Source of the DNA: Incurvaria masculella | Lineage: Eukaryota > Arthropoda > Insecta > Lepidoptera > Incurvariidae | Direction: 5' to 3' | Length of the DNA stretch: 64,000 nt | Assembly (NCBI GenBank): GCA_946894095.1 | Contig: OX335653.1 | Coordinates: forward strand, 9,801,001 to 9,865,000 | In this document: one piece after another, positions 21,462 through 31,140 of the stretch | Layout: every line of letters begins with the position of its first letter | Position numbering within the stretch: the first letter of the stretch is position 1 | Notes under the pieces: generated by a model | What the model saw: the letters and a program-made list of their open reading frames with translations, nothing else | What the model was told of the DNA's origin: nothing | The model's database searches: none | Position numbers and translations under genes: made by a program

Positions 21462-21955
21462 AAAATAACATTATGGGTAATACTTAATGTTTACGGATAT
21501 ACAGTGTTAAAAAGGGCTTACTTCTTTCCGACGTTTCGTCCACCACGTTGCTGACATCATCCGGATCGCGGCGCGACCTCGAGGACCTCTGACGTGTCGT
21601 CCAGTCAGAAGTCAACTAAAGGTCGTCGGCTGCGGAGATTGTAGCTGTGGGTAGGTTCAGCTACAGATGCGGGTAGTAACACAGCACTTCGTTGGGCTCA
21701 TGAAATTATCTGTGCAAACTATGCTCACGGTGTCACGTCAGCGTCAGTCAGTCAGTGTGGGCAGCTGAAGCCTTGTGTTGCCATATTGTGCCAGTACTGG
21801 AGACCAAGACGATGATAGCCTCATACTGCCATCATGATGTCCGCAACGTGGTGGACGAAACGTCGGAAAGAAGTAAGCCCTTTTTAACACTGTATACCCG
21901 TAAACATTAAGTATTATGTCGAACAACAGTGAAAATAAAAAAATAACATTATGGG
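21462..21955. mobile_element. Penelope-like terminal element with inverted arms and 16-bp target duplication
   Basis: AAAATAACATTATGGG occurs at 21462-21477 and 21940-21955. Between them, arms of about 83 bp (from 21478, and ending at 21916) are inverted copies with two differences, starting TAATACTTAATGTTTACGG. A tail TGTCGAACAACAGTGAAAAT plus A-run follows the right arm. Each arm, read toward its end, has GCAACGTGGTGGACGAAACG, the pattern at the ends of Penelope-like retroelements, preceded by degenerate CTGATGA-like bases. No reverse transcriptase is present. A foldback DNA transposon is the alternative, but a 16-bp duplication and A-rich tail favour a retroelement. Confidence 0.6.
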
Positions 21956-22516
21956 TTGTGATAAAGTAGAGTATGAACTTATGAAGTTACGTGTTTTTCT
22001 TCTACAGTCACAGGTATACAATGCAGACCTCTTATCCTTGTTACAAACTAATATAACAAGATACTTCTCATTCTGCCGTGCGCCGGCTCGCGCAAAGGAA
22101 ACGATATCGAATGGTGAATGCGTAAAGAAAAATAAATGAATAAAACCAGTGGATACGTAGAAAAATGTGTGTCAGTGTGTTGACTGGTGAGGCGAGTAGA
22201 ATGGCCGCGGCGGCGGCGGAGGCAGGGCGGTTGTGGCGGCGGTTGCGGAGGCTTGGGCGTACACATGCGCGGAGAATATCCGTACATACAACAAACAGAC
22301 TCATATCGTATATTTTATTTTCGTATTATGAAATAAGAATATTATTGCAGGGCAAATTAGGTTCATTTTAATTTGGTAACTCTTAAAGATTAAGATTTTA
22401 TACTATTTACTTTAAGTTTACTTTTTAACAACTTGGTTTGCCGCTTTTTAACAACTTGGTTTGCCGCTTTGAGGTTTTACTACAGAATAACTTGTCATTT
22501 TGTGTCGTGTTCTTTT
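21956..22516. repeat. Mostly unannotated; GC patch and 23-bp tandem duplication
   Basis: 22190-22275 is GC-rich (GCGGCGGCGGAGGCAGGGCG) with small frames on both strands but no splice support. The 23-bp unit TTTTTAACAACTTGGTTTGC is duplicated at about 22422-22469. Confidence 0.5.
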
Positions 22517-22840
22517 AAAAAACCGGCCAAGTGCGAGTCGGACTCGCACACGAAGGGTTCCGTACCATCGTAAAAAAATGTATACAAAAAATGTTTTTTG
22601 TATGTGGACCCCCTTTAATTTTAATTATTTCTTAATCTTTCCTATTTGTTGTTATAGCGGCAAAATAAATACACACTCTGTGAAAATTTCAGCTGTCTAT
22701 CTGTTACCACGGTTACTGAGATACAGCCCTGTGACAGACGGACGGAAGGACGGACGGACGGACGGACGGACGGACGGACGGACAGCGGAGGCTTAGTAAT
22801 AGGGTTCCGTTTTCACCCTTTGGGTACGGAACCCTAAAAA
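22517..22840 (+). mobile_element. GACG-bearing repeat family, copy 1 (full length)
   Basis: Starts AAAAAACCGGCCAAGTGCGA, includes GGGTTCCGTACCATCGT, GTTGTTATAGCGGCAAAATA, CTGAGATACAGCCCTGTGAC, a GACG tandem tract (about 22736-22784), GGAGGCTTAGTAATAGGGTT, and ends GGGTACGGAACCCTAAAAA. The outer part carries an inverted pair, AGGGTTCCGTA near the left and TACGGAACCCT at the right, plus a hairpin at the right end. Noncoding, about 320 bp. It is probably a nonautonomous DNA transposon. Confidence 0.75.
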
Positions 22841-23599
22841 TCACGCGCGTTATTGTTGCAAATATTTTGCATTGCGAATTTCGCGTGAAGATTCGTATTT
22901 ATTTCAATCAGATCAGGGTGATTTGATAACATAATAAATTAAGATTATTACGAGAACATTATTTTTGTCTTCTTCAATGTAACAAGTCAAATCTTTCTGT
23001 TAATATTTTTTAATAATAAACTTGCGTTTATCACCACGTTTATAGCCATGCCAGCGCCGTCCTTATATTGCATGGCTACGTTGAACGGATGGAATACACG
23101 GATGATATTTGTATTGCCACTTCGACTATGATTAATTCAATGCGATGGTACCAACCTGGGCAGGATGTGCCCTAACACGTAGTCAGTTAGAATGCCCATA
23201 CTACGGGTGAAAACTGTTTACATGCTTCTAATGTTTTACAATATTTTTAATTTTTTTTGTCTCTAAAATATATTATCTTAATATACGTCTATATGTTTTT
23301 GGTATATGCCTATATATATATGCCATGGTATATACATAACATATTTGTTAAGAAATATTGGAAAACAATGTATTCTTAACCTCAATTTTTTTTATGAAGT
23401 ATAACGATATTATTAAGAAAATAAAAACATACGGACATAGTATTAAGCTTTCTCAAGTGATTTATAATTTTATCTTTTAGAGGTAGGGAACCGTTAGGTT
23501 CTGGAAGACAATTTTGGAAGCGAATATTAACGCGTTAGCATTAACGAAGAAAGGCAGTCGCCGTGCAAAGTTGTGTCTTGGCCAATGGACAAAGAAACC
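22841..23599 (-). repeat. AT-rich stretch with an inverted SINE-body fragment at 23065-23185
   Basis: CATGGCTACGTTGAACGGAT, TTGCCACTTCGACTATGATT and GCGATGGTACCAACCTGGGC are inverted words of the shared SINE body. The remainder holds nothing recognised. Confidence 0.55.
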
Positions 23600-23765
23600 A
23601 ATTCTATAAAATGTCCGCTGCCTTCACGACAGCTTTAACGTAGAATCTGAACCACGAACAACGAATCCCTTGGTCGCCTGTTACGACATGCACGGGAAAA
23701 AACGCAGTGGACACACTTTTAATATTGTTACTTGCCGGAACCCACGCAGCACAGGTTAATGTTTC
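23600..23765 (-). repeat. Type-C SINE segment (inverted)
   Basis: Plus-strand AACCACGAACAACGAATCCC, TACGACATGCACGGG and TTGCCGGAACCCACGCAGCA are inverted words of the copy at 10080-10190. A hydrophobic frame starting at 23707 lies wholly on this repeat. Confidence 0.6.
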
Positions 23766-23965
23766 CTTAGGCAGCGCCGCCGTCTCCGGTACCGCAGCCG
23801 CCGCCGCCGCCGGCTCCGGCGTCGTGTGTGGCACGACACCGCCACCGCCGTGCTGCTGCAGAGGAACCGGTGTGCGAGAGCAGCGCCGCCCGCGGGAGAG
23901 GCCCCGGTGTTGCCATACCTGTTTGCCGACCGTTCGCCCGACGTGTCAACATTCGCTCTCATTTT
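23766..23965 (-). other. GC island, possible short coding exon on the minus strand
   Basis: A CpG-rich block with GCC/GCG runs. On the minus strand AACAAAAAATGAGAGCGAAT (ATG near 23962) leads through about 15 codons to a good donor CAAACAG|GTATGG near 23916. The protein piece is MRANVDTSGERSANR. No homology was recognised. It could also be a promoter CpG patch. Confidence 0.25.
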
Positions 23966-24136
23966 TTGTTGAAAAAATGCCGCTTCGATCGACTTTTTAG
24001 TTACACTGACCTAACGACACTCGGTTGTCAGTTTCCGCCCTGTCTGATCGACTTTCCTTTAACTGGATAACGATAGCATAGAATCGGAACGACTTACTTA
24101 CATGCCATCCAGAATTTGAAAACACTTGTGAAAACT

Positions 24137-24518
24137 CAGCCTCAGTGGCCCAGTGGCGCGACACTTCGGCGATCGCTCTCCGAAGTTAAGCAACGCTGGG
24201 TCCGGTCTGGTCTTGTATGGGTGACCATTCGAACGTTGAGAGAGGCTGGCCGTGGTTCGGATTCCACGTTAAGCTGTAGGTCCCCTTCCTTACTTACTAG
24301 GTGGTAGAGTTTATCCCGCCCGGGTTGGTACCATCGCATTGGATGAACGATGGTCGAAGCGGCAATGAAAATTGTCCGTGTTTTCCATCCAGTTTAATGT
24401 AGCCGTGCAATATAAGGAAGGTCCTGGCATGGCACCTAGTTCCCATGTGGTGTGTTGGGCTAATACCATGACAGAACTTGTGGTATTAGCCATCCATGTC
24501 GTCACATAAAAAAAAAAC
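24137..24518 (+). repeat. 5S rRNA-headed SINE (type B), copy 1
   Basis: After CAGCCTCAGTGGCCCAGTGG the head reads GAAGTTAAGCAACGCTGGG (5S A box) and GTATGGGTGACCATTCG (5S C box), then TTCGGATTCCACGTTAAGCT and the shared body TTGGTACCATCGCATTGGAT, GTCGAAGCGGCAATGAAAAT, GGCATGGCACCTAGTTCCCA and TATTAGCCATCCATGTC, ending in an A-run. It is about 96% identical to 34406-34788 by eye. The 3' part of 5S RNA is missing, so it is not a functional 5S gene. Confidence 0.85.
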
Positions 24519-25089
24519 TCCTAAGTCCCAAAAATAGATAAGAGCTGTTGCTGGCCCACAAACATTGTATTGTTCTGGTGCTTAACAAGAAATGGTTGGC
24601 TGCTTAAAAGCAGCAATATTTATCCAATTAGAATGAGGATGGTCTCGTTTGTTTCGGCACGGAAAATTGCGTAGGAAATGACACTTCATTCGCTTGCTGT
24701 GTAAAATGTGCATTTTTCAAAATTTACCTTGTTTCCCCGATCAAAAGGGGATAGGACACTTAGATTTTGGGTGGACTCCGCAAATTCTCATTTCTAGTTT
24801 CAAGAGGAAGTTATGAGCAAGTTTTGTTGATGTACAAATGTTGCCGCCAAACTGTAATTTTTTTAGCTAACTTTACCCAAAGCCTAAGTCCGCTAATAGA
24901 GAACTCCACTTACTAGCGTTACCGTTATGAGATAACCCCGGAATCACACAAAATTGTATCAAACCACTACCAAATTGTATGCGGGTAACGCTAACGGTCT
25001 GAAGTAAAAATATCTATTAGCGAACTAGCGCCCCGTGCCCCAGCTGTGGGTTTCTTTCTTTGACTCCACACAACGTCAGTCTAGTGGTC
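24519..25089. other. Unannotated stretch
   Basis: No supported feature. Confidence 0.4.
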
Positions 25090-25426
25090 AGTCTGAGTTC
25101 TCACCTAAATTGGCGTTTACGGCAAACCGATCGACCGGCGTTTTCTCCAAACTCCATACAAGTTTTTACTAGATATTCTGTGGTTTTACTTCTTCAAGCT
25201 GGCAAAATCAAACGCGGACTTCCGATTTGTATGAAAACGCGAAGTGGAAGTAAACGGCAACGTCGACGTATTTACGGCAACGTTGAGTAAGCTGTCAAAT
25301 CAAGCTCGGACTCGCAAATGTTAGTTCGCTTAACGCCCGCTGCGCGCGCTCTTCAATTTCTCCATACATTTGAAAACGCCAGTCGATCGGTTTGCCGTAA
25401 CGCCAATTTAGGTGACAACTGAGACT
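25090..25426. mobile_element. Foldback MITE family 1, copy 2 (337 bp)
   Basis: The termini are AGTCTGAGTTCTCACCTAAA and its inverse, with arms extending about 45-50 bp through GGCAAACCGATCGACCGGCG and CGCCAGTCGATCGGTTTGCC. These arms are better preserved than in copy 1. Internally it shares GTTTTTACTAGATATTCTGT and GGCAACGTCGACGTATTTAC with copy 1. Confidence 0.85.
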
Positions 25427-26517
25427 ACCGGCTCTGTTCGTTCGTTCATTCGCTGTATTAGGTGTAAACACACTCTTGGATTCGTCATTTCTGTAGACGG
25501 TTTGATTATGACGACGAAGAAGAACCGGCAAGAAACTTCTCCGGGAGCTGACGGACTCATATCTTGTATGCCGCTAACAGGATGTAGTCGTATAAATAAA
25601 AGTGCATATTGAACCGTAACTAAAATATAAACTTGACCGAGCCATATTAGTTTAAAAGAAATCCTGTCTTTAACTAATTTTATAATAATCTGTTCCTTTT
25701 CTTTTTTAAAGACATTCTTAAATTAAATAAATTCATAAAGTCTACAAACTTGACAAACTCTCTTCGGAAACTGGCTCGCAAGGTGATATTGGCGACATCT
25801 AATTATTTCACTTAAACTTTATCACCCCCAGCTACAAAAATGCCAAAGTTATCTATCGGTTACACCATGTAAATATGTAATGTAACCGAAAGTTCGCTCT
25901 CAGATTTTAGGTAGTTGAAGGTCGTCAGGGGTTATTAGCTGCCATTTATGCTGATCCATACAAAAACATTTCAGCTACTTCAATTTCTCAACAGTGCGAC
26001 ATATTATGGCTGCAACATCGACTTATATCGATGGGCTGCAAGAAGATACTAAATAGTGTATTGCGGGCTCCGCTAGCAGGCGACATTCTAACAATACAAC
26101 CTATCAATGAACGTAGTAGGTACTCGTATTTGAACCAAAGGAAGGCTGAGAAATAACCGCGCTCCTCCGCCCCGCCGCGCGCCTCTGCCGCTGCGCGCCT
26201 CCGCCTCCGCGGGGCCTCCTCCGCCGCCGCCAGCGAAAGCCAATGTTGACATAGACGAAAGTTTTCATTTACTTTAGTACTCTATAAATATTTGACGCTT
26301 TTTATTAATTTCTTGTTAGAAATCCTCTGACCTGACACAAATGAATTAAGTTAGGCAAAGGTGTATGGTATTTATTGAAATAAATCGTTTGATTAAGTAA
26401 AATAGTGATTTTTGATATTATAAAAACACGTCTAACTATCGTCTCAAATTATTGACTAGTTAATTTTATTTTAGAATATTTTATAACCGAAGAAAAGACG
26501 ACTTGGGATTTCATTTT
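25427..26517. other. Mostly unannotated; GC patch at 26155-26245
   Basis: CGCTCCTCCGCCCCGCCGCG and nearby CCG-rich sequence form a short island with no supported frame or donor. The rest is AT-rich. Confidence 0.35.
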
Positions 26518-26735
26518 GAGGCTAAGCAACACTAAGCGCGGTTCCCGATGGGTGACCATTCGATCCTTGATGCTGGCTGTGGTTCGGATCACACGTAAAA
26601 ACTGTAGATGGCAAAGTTAATTCCGCTTGGGTTGGTACAATATATTTGAATGAAATATGGTCTAAGCGGCAACAAAAAGGGGTGTTAATATCATGGTCAT
26701 GACAAGGGTGTGATATTAGCCATCCATACCCATAG
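26518..26735 (+). repeat. 5S-headed SINE (type B), degenerate
   Basis: AGGCTAAGCAACACTAAGCG and CCCGATGGGTGACCATTCGA are the 5S-like boxes. The body follows with TTGGTTCGGATCACACGT-like words and the tail GATATTAGCCATCCATACC. Confidence 0.65.
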
Positions 26736-27204
26736 ACAAAACCGCAGTCTCGGTATAAGTTAATGACACGTGAATACTTATGTACACAGCGCATCACCCT
26801 CGGCACCACAGTATTGCATTGGCATTTTCAAGGTAAAAGTATGTGGGTCAAAGTACAATGTGTGTCGTCTAGGGTGATGCCGTTGTACTATGTGAAAGCA
26901 AATATCTGGATAAAATAGAAATACTAATGAAATGTATAATATGTTATTTGTTATTTTAATATGCTTCTTAAGCCCGCGTGTACTTAAGAAGTATATTAAT
27001 ATAACACGTAAAATATAAGACCTATCATCATATAATATATGACCACGCCCACGGACTTGTGAACTTTCACAGAGGCTCCGAAAAACATGCTGGCCGGCCA
27101 GGTGCTCTTTTACGGTCCGTGTTTTGAGCGTTGAGCGATATTAGAAAGAGTGCAGAGGGTTCGCATGGTAGAGGCGATAAAACGCAGAAAGAAACCCTAA
27201 ATAT
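26736..27204 (+). repeat. Unannotated stretch with a type-C head fragment at 27045-27125
   Basis: The sequence CCACGCCCACGGACTTGTGA and AAAAACATGCTGGCCGGCCA marks the fragment. 26930-27010 is an AT-rich imperfect palindrome around TTCTTAAG. Confidence 0.5.
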
Positions 27205-27490
27205 CTTACGAGTTGCAGGTTCTCCTCGGGGTTGTCAATTACGTTTCATCGACAACCCCGAGGTATCGAGTCCAGCGAGCTAAGCTTAGCTGAGTTGTCC
27301 CACAGTTGCGAACAATACTCCAAGCAAGGCCTTATCTGCGCCTTGTAGAGCAGAAGTTTTGGCCCGGAGTGAAATAATGGCCCATTAAAAAATTCCAGGT
27401 TTTTTAGGCGACTTAGGCTTTATCCTCGATATGGTGTCCGATTTTAGGGTCATGCGTCAGCAGAATGCTAATTAGGTTTTAAAGGAACTG
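27205..27490 (-). pseudogene. LINE reverse transcriptase C-terminal remnant
   Basis: One minus-strand frame reads LLYKAQIRPCLEYCSQLWDN followed by a short LSSLDSI stretch. L..Y.A.IRP.LEYCS.LWD is the conserved thumb-side motif of jockey/CR1-type LINEs. Stops and indels follow. A related fragment is at 42540-42975, split by a MITE. Confidence 0.65.
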
Positions 27491-27648
27491 AACACCTCAC
27501 TGGATTTGATACGCGATTTGTATAGCCTTTCTTTCCATGAAGTTTTAAAGTTTTTTGGACAAAGTTTGACACATTTCATACATTTTTAAAACATATCGAA
27601 ATTATATTATAAAGCTCTACCATATGAATGGATAGACGTATTACCAGA

Positions 27649-27957
27649 ACCTATTATTTGAATTTCGTGCTCACGAATCAGAAACCTTTCGGCTGAGAAA
27701 ACCGTTTCTATAGTGCTGTCAAAGCGATTTTCTCTCCGGAAAACCTTAAATGATTGAATTACCCCGTTCCCCTACTCCGGAATCTTTCCGTCGAGAAAAT
27801 CGCTTTTGACGAAATTGAAACGATCTTCACAAGCTTATGGGTGATTTAAGATATTTTACTCCACCGGGACCTACTAAACAGCGGTGGCTGTGAGGGGAAC
27901 GTACCCTGTTCCCCTCACAGCCACCGCCGCACCCGCTTAGGAATTCGAGGGAATAGC
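27649..27957. mobile_element. Foldback MITE family 2, copy 2, carrying a perfect 20-bp hairpin
   Basis: Family words GTGCTCACGAATCAGAAACC, CAAAGCGATTTTCTC and CCGTCGAGAAAATCGCTTTT mark the left and centre, and AGGAATTCGAGGGAATAGCC near 27938 is the right terminus. Extra DNA between about 27830 and 27935 is absent from other copies and contains a perfect palindrome: 27881-27900 pairs with 27908-27927 around a 7-nt loop. Confidence 0.55.
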
Positions 27958-28588
27958 CAGGTTCCGTGAGGCTGCGAGCGGCAAAGGGAAACAGGTCCGC
28001 ATGTAGGCAACTACGTAAACACACCCGTCAATGAATCTTCAAGTCAAGACGCTATAACTAGAATCCGGTTTGTTAAACGATGCCGGCGCGGCCAACTTTT
28101 GTTTCAGTCAACGCCGCGTGTCCGACATACGAGTGTACCCACTGCGCGTGCGCCGACCGCTCCCAACCGGCACAACTGTCCGCTCGAATCGATCGCTGAG
28201 CAACCTTATTCCTTCTTTGATTAGCTCTAGTATGGACTGTAGATGACTGAAGATTTGTAGAAGTATCCGCAAGAAACCCGCCGAGGAGCTACACCGAAAA
28301 GAAAGCTCTCAAAACGAGAGGATACGGTAGAGAATGAGTTCAAAGAATCTCTGGGACTGCTCTCGGGTCGATATCTGATGTGACAGGTTTCGAGATGAAC
28401 GTACAAATGTACTAACCAATAAAGAGTGTATTTTTTGGGGCGTGAGACATTAATTGCAGCTAGCTGATTTTTTAATTGATAAAGCAGTCTGCTCTAGTAA
28501 ACACAATTTAATAATCGAAATTCATTTATTAAACGTACTTGTGAGTGATACATTCGGAGAAGTTCATAAGAAGTATCGATATATTCCG
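27958..28588. other. Unannotated stretch
   Basis: 28080-28205 is moderately GC-rich (GCCGCGTGTCCGACATACGA) without a supported frame. Confidence 0.35.
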
Positions 28589-29137
28589 GGAGGTCACGAC
28601 ATTTTTGGTAACGATAAGGTAAATGGATGAATTTGGGTTCACAGGTTAGAAACCAACCCTCTGATGCTAAATATGTCGGTCTGCCTGTTCCAAGTGGTTG
28701 CGTTATCTAGATTGGCTATATAAAATAAATGTTGGAATGTACCTGCTGATGAATGTATTGATTTTCTAGAAACATTGATACCTATTAATTATGCAACAAT
28801 AACCAGTCGATTTATTAATTACTTAACTATTAATACTTAAATATACCTAAATTTATATCTGTGACCTAAATCGCCTATAACTTTGATCAAATATTTGTTA
28901 ATTTTTTGTACTGCTAACAAAGTATGCACTGATAATTTCATGCTTCGTCATTTGCATACATTTACCTTATCATATATATTTTTTGTCACCATATCTACTT
29001 TTTCAGGCGCGTTATCTACTTAACGCAACCACTTAGAATAGGCAGACTGACACATTTAGCTTCAGAGGGTTGGTCTTTATCTCGTGAACCCAGTTTCAGC
29101 CATTTACGTTATCGTTACCATTTTTGTCGCGACCTCC
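28589..29137. mobile_element. MITE with inverted repeats of about 115 bp (549 bp)
   Basis: The left arm starts GGAGGTCACGACATTTTTGG and contains ACCAACCCTCTGATGCTAAA and AGTGGTTGCGTTATCTAG. The right arm, inverted, starts GGAGGTCGCGACAAAAATGG and contains ACCAACCCTCTGAAGCTAAA and AGTGGTTGCGTTAAGTAG. The centre is AT-rich and noncoding. No target duplication is obvious. It is the only copy in the window. Confidence 0.8.
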
Positions 29138-29369
29138 TAGTCTAATACGTAGGTAGGATAACAAAATTCTTCGAGGCAGGTTTTGTTGAGATCAGTTTGT
29201 TAATTTCATTTATTAAACTTGCCTGGTCTGTTCAACTGCAGTCATGTATTAACAGTGGCTGCCCCATGCCTGGTCACCTTGTTCTCTAAGGAAGTGAAAA
29301 GACATCCAAGAGGCGGCGGCTACTTGGTACATATTGCAAGGTCGCGTCTAGGATGCAAGACGCTCGCGT
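29138..29369. other. Unannotated stretch
   Basis: Leads into the GC-richer sequence at 29300-29480. No repeat recognised. Confidence 0.35.
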
Positions 29370-29500
29370 GTGTTTGTTTACTATAAATGGGGATGTCGGG
29401 GCGCGTCGTCAGGTCGTCGCGTGCGCAGGCGCGGCCCAGATTGCGCTCCGCTACCCCTCACCCCGCCTCTACACTGCCAGCTAGCCACAGAGCAGATAAT
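29370..29500 (+). promoter_or_regulatory. Candidate TATA promoter with initiator
   Basis: CTATAAATGG at 29381-29390 is followed, about 29 bases from the TATA start, by an initiator-like GTCAGG at 29409-29414, the spacing expected for a Pol II core promoter. The downstream sequence is CpG-rich up to about 29480. No transcript evidence is available. Confidence 0.3.
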
Positions 29501-29559
29501 CTTTAAGGCTTCATGGCCATGAATCAGGTTTCTTTATTATTGTATGGATTTTTGTAACC

Positions 29560-29775
29560 ATGGCGGGGGAAATGGCCGACCCCCCAGAGAAACCGTTGAG
29601 TTTTTGCAAAATTTTAGGCTTGATTTTGCCCTCCCTCTATGCTATGAGCCAAAACCTGAAATCGCGTCTGCGTATTGTGTTGCTACTAGCCCACTACATC
29701 GTGATCCCGAAGAAACTAGATTCAATGCCACTACTATCCCTGAACACCAATCAATTTCCTGAAATAAATGATTAA
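29560..29775 (+). CDS. Possible small protein (71 aa), unrecognised
   Basis: The ATG in AACCATGGCGG has a good start context and opens 71 codons: MAGEMADPPEKPLSFCKILG followed by a hydrophobic stretch (residues about 18-30 and 42-52) and a polar end. It lies about 150 bp downstream of the candidate start site at 29411. A second frame is also open over the same DNA (29544-29762), and an upstream short frame starts at 29513. No domain is recognised. It may be chance or part of an unlisted repeat. Confidence 0.2.
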   Translation: MAGEMADPPEKPLSFCKILGLILPSLYAMSQNLKSRLRIVLLLAHYIVIPKKLDSMPLLSLNTNQFPEIND

Positions 29776-29859
29776 GACAGATGTCGCCTTAGCTAAGAAG
29801 TTCATAGGGTTTTTATTAATACTATTTCCCAGACGCACGAAATAAGAAGATAGCAGACA

Positions 29860-30035
29860 AAAGTGATTACCTTTCATGATACAGAAAATACTATAGAAAT
29901 CCTAAGTAACGATTGTAAGAAAATGTCGTGTGTTTCTCCGAGGAACCCAAAATTTCGAGACCCTCCAACTCCGAAGGAATGTAGTTTTATCTTCTCTACC
30001 ATGGAGAATGCTCATCGGAGCTGCATACCGCCATC
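29860..30035 (-). pseudogene. Possible LINE C-terminal remnant
   Basis: The minus strand shows IPSELEGLEILG near 29945-29985, matching the piece at 8840-8875. Too short for a clade. Confidence 0.3.
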
Positions 30036-30179
30036 TCTTCGTCCCCTTTCTATTATATCAACCGATCCGAATGTGTATTTGGGTAATATACGCGTCGTAA
30101 TAGAGTCAGTGAAATTTCGAATTCACTCCCTGCCAAAGCATTTCCCCTTAAGTACAACCCAAGGTACTTCAAACATGGT

Positions 30180-30370
30180 GTGAAGAAGAAAATGATTTTA
30201 ACGTTAAAGTGAAGAAGCACCTGGCCGGCCGGCATGGTTTTCGCAGCCCCCCTATAAGTTCGAAATCCTATGGGCGTCGTCGGGCACCTTAAAATGTCCT
30301 GGCGTACGCCATATGCCGCGCTTAACATAAAAAAAAGAAAGTTCGAAAGCCCATGGGCATCGCCGGGCAG
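30180..30370 (-). repeat. Type-C repeat head, inverted, with a second fragment
   Basis: AAGCACCTGGCCGGCCGGCA, ATGGTTTTCGCAGCCCCCC and GGCGTACGCCATATGCCGCG mirror 4262-4400. A second short GAAAGCCCATGGGCATCGCC follows an A-run at 30335. Confidence 0.7.
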
Positions 30371-30479
30371 CTCCTCTTTATTAATGAATTTGTGACTCAA
30401 CTTTTCCGTAGCAGGAGAATAGCCATGCCGTATGATTAGTCGGCCTTATGAAGGATCGAATGTTGTAATTGTATAGCGA

Positions 30480-30737
30480 GACGGCGTTGCAAGCAGCAGC
30501 CGCCTCTTGTAGAATGGTAGGTGGGTAGAGCGAGGATGCGGCGCGGTGCGGTCTCAGCAAGCGTACCTACTCGCTGTGAGTGGATCAATTTGCCAGTTCC
30601 GAGCGGCAGCACCCGGCTCCGCAGCCTACAGCAGCGTCCGGCTGTCTACCGCCACCGGAACCTGCCGGACTACCCTCTTACTCCGGCGCACTACGCCGCG
30701 CCTAACCACCATCGGATTTGTAATGCATGTAGCATTT
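30480..30737 (+). other. GC-rich patch before a SINE
   Basis: CpG-rich, with two overlapping plus-strand frames and no splice sites that single out one. A possible exon or promoter, not identified. Confidence 0.25.
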
Positions 30738-31140
30738 CGAGCGGCTCGTGGCCTAGTGGCGCGGGGACTTGCCTTCCATACCAGAGGTCTGAGTTCAAAT
30801 CCTCGGCCCATTCATTCGCCAATTTATTACTCTTTTTGAGTGGGCTAAGTGCATTTCGTCAAGAATCCGAGCAGCGCCATGGTTCGGAACCCATGTAAAA
30901 CTGAAGCTCTCCTACCCCTACTAGGTGGTAGGGTTTAAGCCTGCCCGGGTTGGTAGCATCGCAATGGATGAAAAGATTGTCGAAGCGGCAATAAAAAATT
31001 TGTCCTTGTTTTCCGTTCAGTTTAATGTAGCCGTGGGAAGGTCCTGGTATGGCACTTAATTCCTTCGGGAGTGTGGTGCATCGGTGCTAATATCATAACG
31101 GTAGTTGTGTAGCATTAGCCATCCATGTCAGGATGCATTA
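30738..31140 (+). repeat. Full-length tRNA-headed SINE (type A)
   Basis: A box GGCTCGTGGCCTAGTGGCGC and B box GAGTTCAAATCCTCGGCCC form a Pol III promoter of the tRNA type. The body runs AAGTGCATTTCGTCAAGAAT, CCATGGTTCGGAACCCATGT, TGGTAGGGTTTAAGCCTGCC, GTCGAAGCGGCAATAAAAAA, GCACTTAATTCCTTCGGGAG, and the tail TTAGCCATCCATGTCAGGAT. This is the best head-to-tail example of type A. Confidence 0.85.

Noticed and set aside
21744..21926. 60-codon frame in the palindromic element
   Set aside because: It lies across the inverted arms of a noncoding terminal element and has no motif.
22736..22784. CRISPR-like array of GACG units
   Set aside because: A simple tetranucleotide repeat inside a dispersed element in a eukaryotic genome, with no spacers.
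23707..24000. 97-codon frame beginning with a leucine-rich leader
   Set aside because: It starts at GTG, not ATG, and the hydrophobic part is the inverted type-C repeat, as seen at 10080-10190.
24137..24250. 5S rRNA gene (also 34406-34520)
   Set aside because: Only the internal promoter part of 5S is present, fused to a SINE body with an A-tail. The rest of 5S RNA is missing.
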